64,000 bases of DNA from Chloroflexota bacterium (GTDB lineage: Bacteria > Chloroflexota > Dehalococcoidia > Lucifugimonadales > Lucifugimonadaceae): contig JAQCHZ010000005.1 of NCBI GenBank assembly GCA_027618835.1, forward strand, positions 62,001 to 126,000, given 5' to 3'. Positions within the stretch are counted from its first letter, which is position 1; each line of letters opens with the position of its first letter. A model generated the notes under the pieces. That model saw only the letters and a program-made list of their open reading frames with translations, was not told the origin of the DNA and searched no databases. A program made the position numbers and the translations under genes. Positions 8,973-17,687 of this stretch are shown in pieces.

Positions 8973-10481
8973 CTAAAGACCGGTCAATTCCAACATGTAA
9001 ACCTCTTTGGTGTCTAACTCCATAACCTTGATTTTGTGATTGTTGGTATCAGCGATGTAAACACGATTTCCAGCGACCGCCACGCCAGCAGGTTCACTGA
9101 ATTGGGCGATGGTATTGAACCCATCCATATCACCAGCTTTTCCTGAGCCAGCAACGGTGTTTACCTGCAATGACCCAATAGCTACCGACTTGATTTTGTT
9201 GTTATACGAATCGGCAACGTAGATGACATCTTTGCTGACAGCGAGTCCCTGCGGATGCTGGAACAGAGCATCTTTCCCAACCGCATCGAGGTCGCCAAAA
9301 TCAAACAGCCCTTTGCCCACCAGTGTCACCACCCTACCCTCGTCTGCGATCGCTGAAACCCTGAGCGCGCTGGTTTCACTATCGATGAAAAATACTGCGT
9401 TGTTCGATACTTCGATTCCATACGGCTGTGCGAGTCGCGCATTCGATTTGAGATCATCATGTATATCCTCACCGCCATCTCCCGCGAACGGACTCACTGT
9501 GCTTTCGGCGATGTTCATCGACCAAAGCTGATGAAAGCCCGCCATTGCCACATATAGAACTCCATGGTGAAGAGAGAGGTCATATGGCGAGTTGAGCGGC
9601 GTGGTTAGAGCATCCCCACCCTGATGCCGATACAAGGACTGCTCGCCAGTTCCGGCGATTGTCTCGGCAGTTCCAGCAACGAGACCAACTTTCACGATGG
9701 TATGCGTTCCAGCGTCGGCTACATACAAGGTCTCGCCATCAATAACCACACCCTGTGGATTGTCGAACAATGGCTGATCGAAAGCTCGCTCGGAAAAGAC
9801 ACCGGGATGTTCAATATCTGCAAGCGTAGATTGGCCGTTGCCAATGACGGTCTCAACTTTTCCATCGAGATCGCTGATGATAAGCCGACGGTGATTCGAG
9901 TCGGAAATCACCAAAATCTCCCGTTCGGCGTCGGCAGTAATTTTGCCGGGGAACGACAGCTGTGTTTCGGGTTTAGTCTCAGGAAGAAGATCCAACTTCC
10001 CATGCACAAAATTGCCCATCGGTTCGTGTTCTTCGATCATTCCAGCGAGCACCTGATCGAGAGCATCGAAGGGGAGCTCGCCTTCGTGTCGACCAATCAC
10101 TTTGCCTGTTGGATCAAGGAACATCAGGGTCGGCCATGCTCGTGCTGCGTACGACTTCCAAATCTCGAAGTCGGCATCGTTCACGACTGGGTGACCAATT
10201 CCGTAGCGACGTACTGCCTCACGAACGTTCTCTGAGGACTTTTCCGCATTGAATTTTGCCGAATGGACACCGACGACGGTCAGAATGTCGGCGTACTTTT
10301 CTTCCAGCTTCCGCAACTGCGGAAGTACATGCATGCAGTTAATTCAGCAGTAGGTCCAAAAATGAAGAACGACAAGTCGACCTCGCAGGTCTTCCAGCGT
10401 TAGCGGGGCTTTGGTGTTGCACCATTCAAGCCCTTCCGGAAACTCCGGAGCGTGGATCGTGCCTTCGTACCTTGTCGCCAA
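8973..10481 (-). CDS. NHLRC2-like thioredoxin/NHL-repeat protein, candidate selenoprotein
   Basis: The full gene reads through TGA 10346-10344. From TTG 10481 (only G-rich sequence upstream) the first part gives [17 protein letters not shown] and then [23 protein letters not shown]2 relatives read [14 protein letters not shown], so the TGA replaces the first Cys of the CxxC redox motif (codon 46; Cys49 is the partner). That gives UxxC, the classic bacterial selenoprotein pattern. A 7-bp stem with AGUU loop follows (10308-10325). After the thioredoxin domain (about 1-165) come NHL repeats ([30 protein letters not shown]) forming a beta-propeller. Without readthrough only a 453-residue fragment from ATG 10334 without an active site would be made. 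Alternatives are a nonsense mutation or a sequence error. The domain call is firm; selenocysteine is inference. Confidence 0.8.
10308..10325 (-). promoter_or_regulatory. candidate bacterial SECIS hairpin
   Basis: On the minus strand CTTCCGC pairs perfectly with GCGGAAG around loop AGTT. The loop begins 26 bases after the TGA at 10346-10344. Bacterial SECIS elements need a stem whose apical loop carries an early G (often GU) roughly 16-37 bases after UGA; this fits. The stem lies in coding sequence for LPQLRK, so a chance hairpin remains possible. Confidence 0.55.
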
Positions 10482-10592
10482 CCGTGGCCCCCAACTAGCA
10501 TCGTCCGAAAAATCCTGAGTGAACGATTATTTCACGTCGCTTCGACCGTAACTCGTAGCCCAGTGCAGATTTAGATCCGCATATTGAACGAA

Positions 10593-11525
10593 TTACTCGG
10601 CAATAAACACCGGTTGCGACCATGCCCGCGTGCCACGCGACGAATAAACAGTCGCTCGCACGTAACCGTCGAGCCGAGTTGGCGAGTACGAAGGCGACAG
10701 ACTCGTCGATTCGTACAACAATCGACCGTTCATACCGGTGAATAGAGTCGTGTATTTGGCCTGAATGCCATCGTTTGGAGCCGTTTCGGGATCGATATCG
10801 AGTTTGATCTGCCGCTCGTTCGCGACCATGTCCCCAATAGTCACACCGGTCGATGCGTAAAACTCGCCATCCCACATCGCTTCGTAAATATCTTGCTGTG
10901 CCAGTTTGGCTGCCTTGACCTGCACCCATCCCCTACCTGGATTCGAGCGGTTGGCGCTGAACTCTCCGGTGTAGTGATGCGAGTCATCGACTGCGATTCC
11001 CCATACTCGTCGACCATTGCTCAGAAGTCGATCCCAAATGCCATCGGTGCTTGCCTTGCCTCCACCGCCTGCGTTGTGGGTCTCAGGATGGCCATTGAAG
11101 ACTTCCATGAACTTATAGCCTTCAACCTGCATCATTGCGCCGTCATCGAACGCCCAGCGAAAGTTAGGGTGATTTATCGACGCCATCCCGCCAGCCGCGA
11201 TAATCCGTTCGACGTTCTCTCGCATTGCGGTGACGATATCGGTTGAGTCGGAAGACTCGACAACCTCGGTGACTCCATAGCCGTTTACGTGAACGGGACC
11301 CTCGGAATTTCGAGAGGTCACTTCTTCGCCAGCTACTAACAACGGCCACTTGGCTTTCTCGGCTTCACTGCCTTCGAGGATCGTCAGGTGGTTGTGATCT
11401 GAGAGGCACAGCCAGTCGTAGCCCTGCTCGTGATACCACTCGGCAACGTGTTCCGGCGATTCGTCGCCGTCGCTGTTGGTCGTGTGGGTGTGGAGATTGC
11501 CTTTGAGCCAGCTTTTTGTAGTCAT
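10593..11525 (-). CDS. PHP-domain metal-dependent hydrolase
   Basis: NLHTHTTNSDGD (His12, His14, Asp19) and LSDHNH (Asp43-His46) are metal-ligand motifs of the PHP fold, with a further INHPNF near residue 118. Length (310) and a C-terminal beta-rich region fit CehA/McbA-type phosphoesterases rather than histidinol phosphatase. The substrate cannot be told. It is the first of three minus-strand genes and no signal peptide is visible. Confidence 0.85.
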   Translation of the reverse strand: MTTKSWLKGNLHTHTTNSDGDESPEHVAEWYHEQGYDWLCLSDHNHLTILEGSEAEKAKWPLLVAGEEVTSRNSEGPVHVNGYGVTEVVESSDSTDIVTAMRENVERIIAAGGMASINHPNFRWAFDDGAMMQVEGYKFMEVFNGHPETHNAGGGGKASTDGIWDRLLSNGRRVWGIAVDDSHHYTGEFSANRSNPGRGWVQVKAAKLAQQDIYEAMWDGEFYASTGVTIGDMVANERQIKLDIDPETAPNDGIQAKYTTLFTGMNGRLLYESTSLSPSYSPTRLDGYVRATVYSSRGTRAWSQPVFIAE

Positions 11526-11707
11526 ACCCGCATTTTACAGATCATTTGAAGTGACGGAGCGGTCGAATGTCGTTGACACTGACCAAACATGACGAGAGAC
11601 TCCGCAAATGTCTTGGTTTGTTTGCTCGAATCGACCGCAGCGGCGAACTTTATTTATCGATTTACAACTGAAACCCGACAGCAATTCATTTCTAGGAATT
11701 TTTCAAT

Positions 11708-12622
11708 ATGGCAAAACAAAAAGTGCTGATGACAGGTGCGAGTGGATACATCGCTTCGTTGATGTTGCCGACTATGCGAGATCATTTCGATCTGGTTCTT
11801 GCCGACGTTTCGGACACCGACCGCGACGGCAACAAGATTGAGGGAGTGAATATTGCCGATTTCATTGATCCGGATCGATCAAAATACGTCCACCTGTTCG
11901 AAGGTGTCGACGCTGTAATTCACTTGGCATGCAAGCCACATACCGCTCGTGGATCCGAGCTCGAAAAGGCGCCAATCGATAGATTCGACAACGAACACGA
12001 AAACGTCCAGATGGCGAACAATATCTATCGCTCTGCCTACGATGCCGGAGTGCGACGTATTGCTGTGGCAAGTTCTAATCACGCTGCCGACTGGTACGAG
12101 CATTCGCTAATACATGATCGCAAGATGGACATGGTTCGTCCGACAGATTTTCCGATTTCCGATAATTTTTACGGCTGGGCGAAGGCTGCATACGAGCTGC
12201 TCTCTTATCCGTATGCATGCGGCATTTTTGGCCGAAAGCTCGAGACGGTAATGCTGAGAATCGGATTCACTCGCCCTATTCAAGCTGCTCAATATCTATC
12301 CGCAGATTCGATGTCGGAACAAACTCGGGGCGGCCTAGAGGAGTTCAAACGGAATCTTGGCGCCTACATCAGCCCACGGGACATAACGCAATTATTCACC
12401 AAAGCAGTCGAAGCACCGAACATCGAAAACGAACACGGCGTGCCGTTTGTTGTTGCGTACGGCTGTAGCGACAATGCCCGACGCTTTTGGTCGTTAGAGA
12501 CAGCTCGAAAGTATCTCGACTACCAACCAGAGGACGACACCGAAGTGATCTACTCGCAGGAGATAGTCCAGCTAATCACCGGCGACGGCACAAACGTCCG
12601 AGGCGGCAAAGTAGGGATTTAA
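11708..12622 (+). CDS. NAD-dependent epimerase/dehydratase (SDR) family protein
   Basis: VLMTGASGYIA (residues 6-16) is the Rossmann NAD-binding motif of extended short-chain dehydrogenases, and Tyr155-x3-Lys159 (FYGWAK) with Ser122/123 is the catalytic set. The overall pattern resembles uronate dehydrogenase-like proteins, which oxidise hexuronic acids to aldaric lactones; that would fit the sugar-acid genes elsewhere in the window. The specific substrate is inference. It stands alone on the plus strand. Confidence 0.85.
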   Translation: MAKQKVLMTGASGYIASLMLPTMRDHFDLVLADVSDTDRDGNKIEGVNIADFIDPDRSKYVHLFEGVDAVIHLACKPHTARGSELEKAPIDRFDNEHENVQMANNIYRSAYDAGVRRIAVASSNHAADWYEHSLIHDRKMDMVRPTDFPISDNFYGWAKAAYELLSYPYACGIFGRKLETVMLRIGFTRPIQAAQYLSADSMSEQTRGGLEEFKRNLGAYISPRDITQLFTKAVEAPNIENEHGVPFVVAYGCSDNARRFWSLETARKYLDYQPEDDTEVIYSQEIVQLITGDGTNVRGGKVGI

Positions 12623-12976
12623 CGGTCGCACCCAACTCACGTTTCCAGAGCGCAGTCACGAACTAACAACAGCGACCAACGGCTGATCGATCCCCCTTTC
12701 TTCGGGAAGGGGTTAGGGGATGGGTAGATTGCAGCTGCGACCAAGTCGTCCGACGACGCCCGGAGCTAACGAGACTGCGACGCGCCGACGACGCCCGTGA
12801 CTAACGCTCTGTCCCCTTCCGGATGGAAGGGTTAGGGTAGGAGAATTGCCGCTCAGAGCCGAGTTACGCAGTAACGCGCGCGCCTAACACTGTCCTCCCC
12901 CGGATAGGGGGAGCTAGAGGGGGAGACTGGGACGCGGAGCCGAGTCGTCAGGCAAAGACCGCGACTAACGCAACAC
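12623..12976. other. intergenic region filled with family A repeats
   Basis: No gene is seen. Most of this stretch consists of three imperfect copies or fragments of the GC-rich palindromic repeat, separating a plus-strand gene from a minus-strand one; they may serve as convergent transcription stops. Confidence 0.6.
12690..12957. repeat. dispersed repeat family A, tandem cluster
   Basis: Three copies or part copies follow one another: CCCCTTTCTTCGGGAAGGGG with GTTAGGGGATGGG (12691-12730), TCCCCTTCCGGATGGAAGGG with TTAGGGTAGG (12811-12842), and CTCCCCCGGATAGGGGGAG with CTAGAGGGGGAG (12893-12927). The 26-base block at 12737-12762 is identical to 632-657. Confidence 0.7.
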
Positions 12977-14953
12977 CTAGTAAAACGAGAACTTCTTACG
13001 AATCATCTTGGCTTCACCGATCTTGGCGACGATCTGCTCGTGCAGTTCAAAGTCCCACTCACCGATAAAGCTGACCGCTGTTCCCCGTTTACCCATTCGA
13101 GCCGTTCGACCGATTCGGTGAACGTATTCCTCGATGTTCTCAGGCATGTCGTAGTTAATGACGTGAGATATCGTAGGGATGTCGAGTCCACGTGCTGCGA
13201 GGTTGGTGGCAACCAACATCCGCAGACTTCCATCTCGGAAGGCATTCATCACTCGGTTACGCTCTGATTGGGACATTCCACCGTGGATGCCCTTGATTCC
13301 GAAACCTTCTCCGGCGAGTCCCTTAGAAAGTCGGTCAACACCAACTTGCATTTTCCTGAAGATTAGAACTTGCGAACCTTCTGCTATGTCATCGAGAATT
13401 TCCAGGATTCCGTCGGCTTTGTCTTGCGACGCAACGTCGTAGAAAATCTGGTCGACTTCATCGACTGTTTCGATTCCCTTTGAATCGTTCACCAGTTGAA
13501 TCCAGCGAGGATCGTCGAGATATCGGCGGATCAATCCACGGATGAATCCGGGGATAGTTGCTGAGAACAGCGCAGTCTGTCGCGTGCTCGGCGTCCTTTT
13601 GAGGATGAACTCCATGTCGTCGGCGAATCCGATGTCGAGCATTTCGTCGGCTTCGTCAAGCACTGCGTATCGCACATAACCCAAATCGAGAATACGTCGA
13701 TTGATAAGGTCTTTGATTCGACCCGGCGTACCAACTATGATCGTGGCGCTCGTCTCCAGCGCTCGAATCTGCTTGGCGATCGGCTCACCACCGTACACGG
13801 CGACAACGCTGATTCCACGGTCACGACCGATAAGCGCCAATTCTCGTTGCACTTGCTGTGCGAGTTCCCGAGTAGGAACAAGCACGAGACCATGTACGTC
13901 CCGTGAGTCGGGGTCGACCTGGTTACACATCGGAATTCCGAATGCAGCGGTTTTGCCCGATCCAGTGACCGCCTGTGCGACCACATCGCGACCCTCAAGT
14001 TGCCAAGGAATGGAAGCTTCTTGAATATCTGAAGGAGACTCGTATCCCATGTTGGAAATCGAGTTGACGATGGTTTTTTCGAGTTTGAGTCCACCCCACT
14101 CTTGTGTGCCGACCAGGTCGGTACGAACTTGAGTCAGGATTTCCTTGCCTGGTTGACGTTCTTGATCCCGACGTCGCACAGGCTTGCCACGAACCGGTGT
14201 GCGATCTGATCGCGGTGTGGCTGGGGCTTTAGCCTCTTCACGGGTTTCGCTGTACTCAGGTTTTGCGTATCGATCTTCGTCCCTAGATCGTCGAGGTGTA
14301 CGTTCTGCTGCAGATGAATTTGGTGACTCGCTTCTCGGCCGTAGCGCTGGTCGGTCGTCACGTCTGTCACGGAAATCTTCCCGCGGAGACCTGTCGTCCT
14401 GACTTCGATCGCCACCACGATTGTCTCGGCGGCTATCACTGTTAGAGCGCGTTGATCGGGAATCAGTAGTACGATTTTGTCTCCCGTTTATGACAGGACG
14501 TGAATCTACATTTTGTCCACGACGTCGAGCATCTGAACTCTGTTCATCGCGTTGCTCGGATGAATGTGATTCGGGTTCAACATTACGTAGAGCACGATTG
14601 CTTGGGCGTCTTCCGCCACGGCTGTTGTCTCGATCGTCACGATCACGTCGATCGTTGTTACGGGAGTCGGTACGTCGAGGATCTCGGTCGTCGTTGCGTG
14701 TTTCACTTCGACGTGTATCCCCTCGCCGGTCCGAGCTTTCGCCAGAGCTTCCATTCGATTTACGAGAGGGTTCTGGTTCCCGGTGTGATCCCGATTGGGA
14801 GTCGGCAGAGCGGGAGATGGTAGATTCTGCGGAATTTGGAGTACGGTTAGCGGCTGTACGATTGCTAGTTCGTGAGTTCGATTCAGCTGATGCCGAATCG
14901 TCGTTCTTGTTGCCGCCACCGATGAGACTTTTCAGTCGGCCTAAAGTGCCCAG
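12977..14953 (-). CDS. DEAD-box RNA helicase with long disordered N-terminal region
   Basis: The core from GTG 14179 has all helicase marks: Q motif (GYESPSDIQ), VTGSGKT, PTRELAQQ, VLDEADEMLD, SAT, LVATNLAARGLD and HRIGRTARMG. The frame is open for another 258 codons upstream with strongly biased composition (Arg, Asp, Ser, Asn; many RD, RR and RGG-like groups), typical of disordered RNA-binding tails. No ATG, GTG or TTG occurs in that stretch. I place the start at CTG 14953, giving LGTLGRLKSLIGGGNK at the N-terminus. AGAAGGG lies upstream with about 10 bases between AAGGG and the CTG. This yields 658 residues. If initiation is at GTG 14179 the protein is 400 residues and the upstream region is untranslated. 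Likely roles are ribosome assembly or cold-linked RNA unwinding. Confidence 0.85.
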   Translation of the reverse strand: MGTLGRLKSLIGGGNKNDDSASAESNSRTSNRTAANRTPNSAESTISRSADSQSGSHREPEPSRKSNGSSGESSDRRGDTRRSETRNDDRDPRRTDSRNNDRRDRDDRDNSRGGRRPSNRALRNVEPESHSSEQRDEQSSDARRRGQNVDSRPVINGRQNRTTDSRSTRSNSDSRRDNRGGDRSQDDRSPREDFRDRRDDRPALRPRSESPNSSAAERTPRRSRDEDRYAKPEYSETREEAKAPATPRSDRTPVRGKPVRRRDQERQPGKEILTQVRTDLVGTQEWGGLKLEKTIVNSISNMGYESPSDIQEASIPWQLEGRDVVAQAVTGSGKTAAFGIPMCNQVDPDSRDVHGLVLVPTRELAQQVQRELALIGRDRGISVVAVYGGEPIAKQIRALETSATIIVGTPGRIKDLINRRILDLGYVRYAVLDEADEMLDIGFADDMEFILKRTPSTRQTALFSATIPGFIRGLIRRYLDDPRWIQLVNDSKGIETVDEVDQIFYDVASQDKADGILEILDDIAEGSQVLIFRKMQVGVDRLSKGLAGEGFGIKGIHGGMSQSERNRVMNAFRDGSLRMLVATNLAARGLDIPTISHVINYDMPENIEEYVHRIGRTARMGKRGTAVSFIGEWDFELHEQIVAKIGEAKMIRKKFSFY

Positions 14954-15134
14954 TGTTCTGGTGCCCTTCTGATGGTAGGAGTGGTTTCAGTAAGTATTTT
15001 TGAATTGCTTACATCTAGTGTACTTCTTGATTGAGTGTTTCTGACAATCAACTTCGATTCAGCTTTCGATTCGATCAAACTCCGTTCAACTGCAAACAGG
15101 TTGTTAAGTCAGGTTTTTCGGTAATGTGGGTCTC

Positions 15135-16328
15135 ATGAGCACAGTCAACACCAGCACACCGATCAACGATTCAACTTCGCCGCAGCGATCATCGTTTAAG
15201 CAATGGATCGACGTTTATGGTGACAATTGGATCAAGTATTCAGGGGCATCAGTTCTAGCATTGTTGGTCGTAATTGCCATTGGTTTACTTACCGGAAGTG
15301 CTCTTGGGTTAATCGCTGTTGGTGCAACTTTATCCGCCGGTGTTATCGGCATTCACGTGTATTTTTCTAATCGGCTTCGATTGGTCAGTAACGAACTCGA
15401 TGAAGCCGAAGACCGACTGGCAAACGAGGCTAGTTCAAGCAGAATCCTTAATGGCATTCGTACCTTTCGGGCAAACAACTCACTTAGTCAGGATGCCCGC
15501 CTTGCGACCGCGGCTCGCATGGCAACGGAGTATCCAGCTGCGATCGTGTTCAATTTACGAGACGCACATGGAGTGCTTGCCCCTTCCAACTGGAGCTACG
15601 ATGGCCAGCTATCACACATACGGGATCAGTTCGAACCGGTCGATGGTGATGATCCAGGGGCGATAGCGGCTCGACAGGGATCGGCAATCGTAATTTCGAA
15701 TACCGACACGCGCGCTGAAACGCTGCCAGCTTGGGCAGAGCATGCCGGTTTCTCTCAAGGAATCGTGGCACCGATCAGCCGTGGGCTCGACACCATCGGC
15801 GTGATCTATGTGTTGAACAAGTCGGGCAAACTCCCCACGTTGAACGAAATTGAGCAGCTTGAGCTGATCGTCAGTTTCAGTTCACATGGTGCTCTAGCAT
15901 CCGGTCGTGAGACCACACCCGGTCAAACTCAGCCGTTCCGAGTTGTAGAGAAACCTACCACGTCGAGCCCGGGTGATTCACCTGCTGCCACTCATCCGAT
16001 TCGCATGGAAGGCTTCGCACTGAATCCTGAGTCGGAAAGAATGGAGATGGACGGAATGTTGATTTCCTTATCTCCAACCGAGTTCCTGTTGATGCACGCA
16101 CTGGCTTCGTCACCCGATAAGCCGGTTTCGCCCGAAGTGCTTATGAGCAACTGCTGGTCGAAGAATTCTCGACCCGCCGACAACGCTGTCGATGTCGCTA
16201 TATTCCGCTTACGCAAGAAGTTGAACAAGACGACTTCTGGCAAAGGACTTATCAAGACAGTTCGAGGCAGCGGCTACATGTTCATCCCGCCGGCTTCGAC
16301 CACTGCATCGCCCGTAGTCGCCGACTAA
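15135..16328 (+). CDS. membrane-anchored GAF-like winged-helix regulator
   Basis: Two hydrophobic segments (about 38-54 and 58-77) form a hairpin anchor, then a short coiled coil (80-100). A GAF-like sensory domain follows (about 115-245, with IVAPISRGLDTIGVIYVL), then a linker and a C-terminal OmpR/PhoB winged helix (about 290-385, SPTEFLLMHAL, VAIFRLRKKL, IKTVRGSGYMF). There is no receiver or kinase domain, so it looks like a one-component sensor-regulator that binds DNA from the membrane. ATG 15135 is chosen over GTG 15126. The next gene is convergent, and the intervening hairpins may end both transcripts. Confidence 0.85.
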   Translation: MSTVNTSTPINDSTSPQRSSFKQWIDVYGDNWIKYSGASVLALLVVIAIGLLTGSALGLIAVGATLSAGVIGIHVYFSNRLRLVSNELDEAEDRLANEASSSRILNGIRTFRANNSLSQDARLATAARMATEYPAAIVFNLRDAHGVLAPSNWSYDGQLSHIRDQFEPVDGDDPGAIAARQGSAIVISNTDTRAETLPAWAEHAGFSQGIVAPISRGLDTIGVIYVLNKSGKLPTLNEIEQLELIVSFSSHGALASGRETTPGQTQPFRVVEKPTTSSPGDSPAATHPIRMEGFALNPESERMEMDGMLISLSPTEFLLMHALASSPDKPVSPEVLMSNCWSKNSRPADNAVDVAIFRLRKKLNKTTSGKGLIKTVRGSGYMFIPPASTTASPVVAD

Positions 16329-16368
16329 ATATTCAGGTCCCAACCCAAACTCGCATCGCTTAAAAGTG

Positions 16369-16400
16369 AACGCCGCACCGAAGGCGTTTGGTGCGGCGTT
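16369..16400. terminator. strong hairpin between convergent genes
   Basis: AACGCCGCACC pairs perfectly with GGTGCGGCGTT (11 bp) around a 10-base loop. A second hairpin CCGGTC-TTAC-GACCGG follows at 16408-16423. There is no clear T run on the plus side. On the minus side CACTTTTAAG follows. It probably acts as a bidirectional stop between the regulator and the FtsZ-like gene. Confidence 0.55.
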
Positions 16401-16467
16401 ACGCCAACCGGTCTTACGACCGGGTCCGCTATATGTAGCCGTTGTGTGTGGCAACGACCCTCACAAA

Positions 16468-17529
16468 TTAACCGGTAGGTAGAAGAACCGGGCCTCGTGT
16501 GCGACGAGGTACTGGTGTATCGAAAACCGACATCACCTGAGCGTTCGCCATATCTCGTTGCATCGGGATGAACGGAGTGAACTTCTTTTCACTACTTGGC
16601 TCACCGCCGATTCCAGCTAGAACTATCGTCACATTGATCTCTTGACCCATCCCGATCAAACGTTCACTCGACACGTGAATAATCGCGCTCATTCCGATTT
16701 CCTCACGCACTTTGTCGACAGCATCCGCAACCTGCCCATGCGACAGTCCAATGCCGCCCAGGACGTGTACAACAGCTGATCGGACACCTACGAATTCGCT
16801 CGAAGTGTAAGTGAAGGCTTCAACGACCGCCTTGCTACCGGCATGAAGCCCCGTAGAGGCACCTGAGATAACGGCTAACTCGCCAGCATTGGTTAGCGAA
16901 TCCTGCACTGAGAGAGCCCGCTCAGGTGAAGATTCGAGTGCGAGCGTAACTGCATTTACCGCGGCTGCGATATTCATGTCGGCGTTCACAAAGGCATCGT
17001 TCAACGATCCACCCATCACACCGCCAGCCAATAAATCATCGTTGTACATCGTCATCACGGCATCGGCAGAGGATTCCAGGAGTTCATGTGCACGGGCGGC
17101 AGATTGGTTTCGGAAACGCCCTTCAAACTCGAACGGCATGTTCACAGCCGCAATGGTCAGCGCGCCCGACTTTCGTGTGATTCGGGCAATCTCTGGTGCA
17201 AGCCCTGAGCCTGTGCCCCGGCCTAGACCAGCAAGCAGGATCACCACGTCGGCGCCATCAATGAAGTCGACAACCCTTGATTCATATTCGCTAAACAAAT
17301 CAACTGCGGTCTCAGGGTTGCCACCACTACCAAAGCCGTTTCCGATGGACAAAGCTTCCACGCCATCGTTTAGATGTGCTGCCGCAGATCCAGTGTCGAT
17401 ACCGAGCATGCGTACGTTATTCGAAACGGTATCGGTCAATCGATTCAATGAGGAACATCCAGCTCCGCCGATACCGATAATTTTGACTTTAACATCGGCT
17501 GCCCTGGGCAACTCTTTTAGTTTCATCAT
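16468..17529 (-). CDS. divergent FtsZ/tubulin-family GTPase homologue
   Basis: The N-terminal VKIIGIGGAGCSSLNRL and AGLGRGTGSGLAPEIA (100-115, the tubulin signature) with PFEFEGRFR match FtsZ. The signature has Arg where FtsZ has Gly (GMGGGTGTG). The T7 loop (about 203-215, ALSVQDSLTNAG) lacks the NxDFAD pattern that carries the hydrolysis-completing Asp. GTP binding seems possible but hydrolysis in filaments should be weak. The C-terminus ends in a basic PRRTRG stretch and lacks the conserved FtsZ tail peptide. It is probably an FtsZ paralogue with a non-canonical role; a normal ftsZ is expected elsewhere. Confidence 0.85.
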   Translation of the reverse strand: MMKLKELPRAADVKVKIIGIGGAGCSSLNRLTDTVSNNVRMLGIDTGSAAAHLNDGVEALSIGNGFGSGGNPETAVDLFSEYESRVVDFIDGADVVILLAGLGRGTGSGLAPEIARITRKSGALTIAAVNMPFEFEGRFRNQSAARAHELLESSADAVMTMYNDDLLAGGVMGGSLNDAFVNADMNIAAAVNAVTLALESSPERALSVQDSLTNAGELAVISGASTGLHAGSKAVVEAFTYTSSEFVGVRSAVVHVLGGIGLSHGQVADAVDKVREEIGMSAIIHVSSERLIGMGQEINVTIVLAGIGGEPSSEKKFTPFIPMQRDMANAQVMSVFDTPVPRRTRGPVLLPTG

Positions 17530-17687
17530 CCGAACCCTGCCTTATCTGCATTTGGCAGAGATCAATTCGTTGCTCTCATCCCTGCCATCAACATAAATTA
17601 GCACACCAGTTCTATTAATTGAAAGCTTTTAGAACACCCATTCTGAACACCCGTGTTAATTCACCTGTTTGCAGGTAAGAAAGCTGT

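Noticed and set aside
14421-14972. Plus-strand open frame of 183 codons rich in Arg and Ser
   Set aside because: It is the antisense of the low-complexity helicase extension; all frames there are open because the composition lacks stop codons. The minus frame continues directly into the helicase core.
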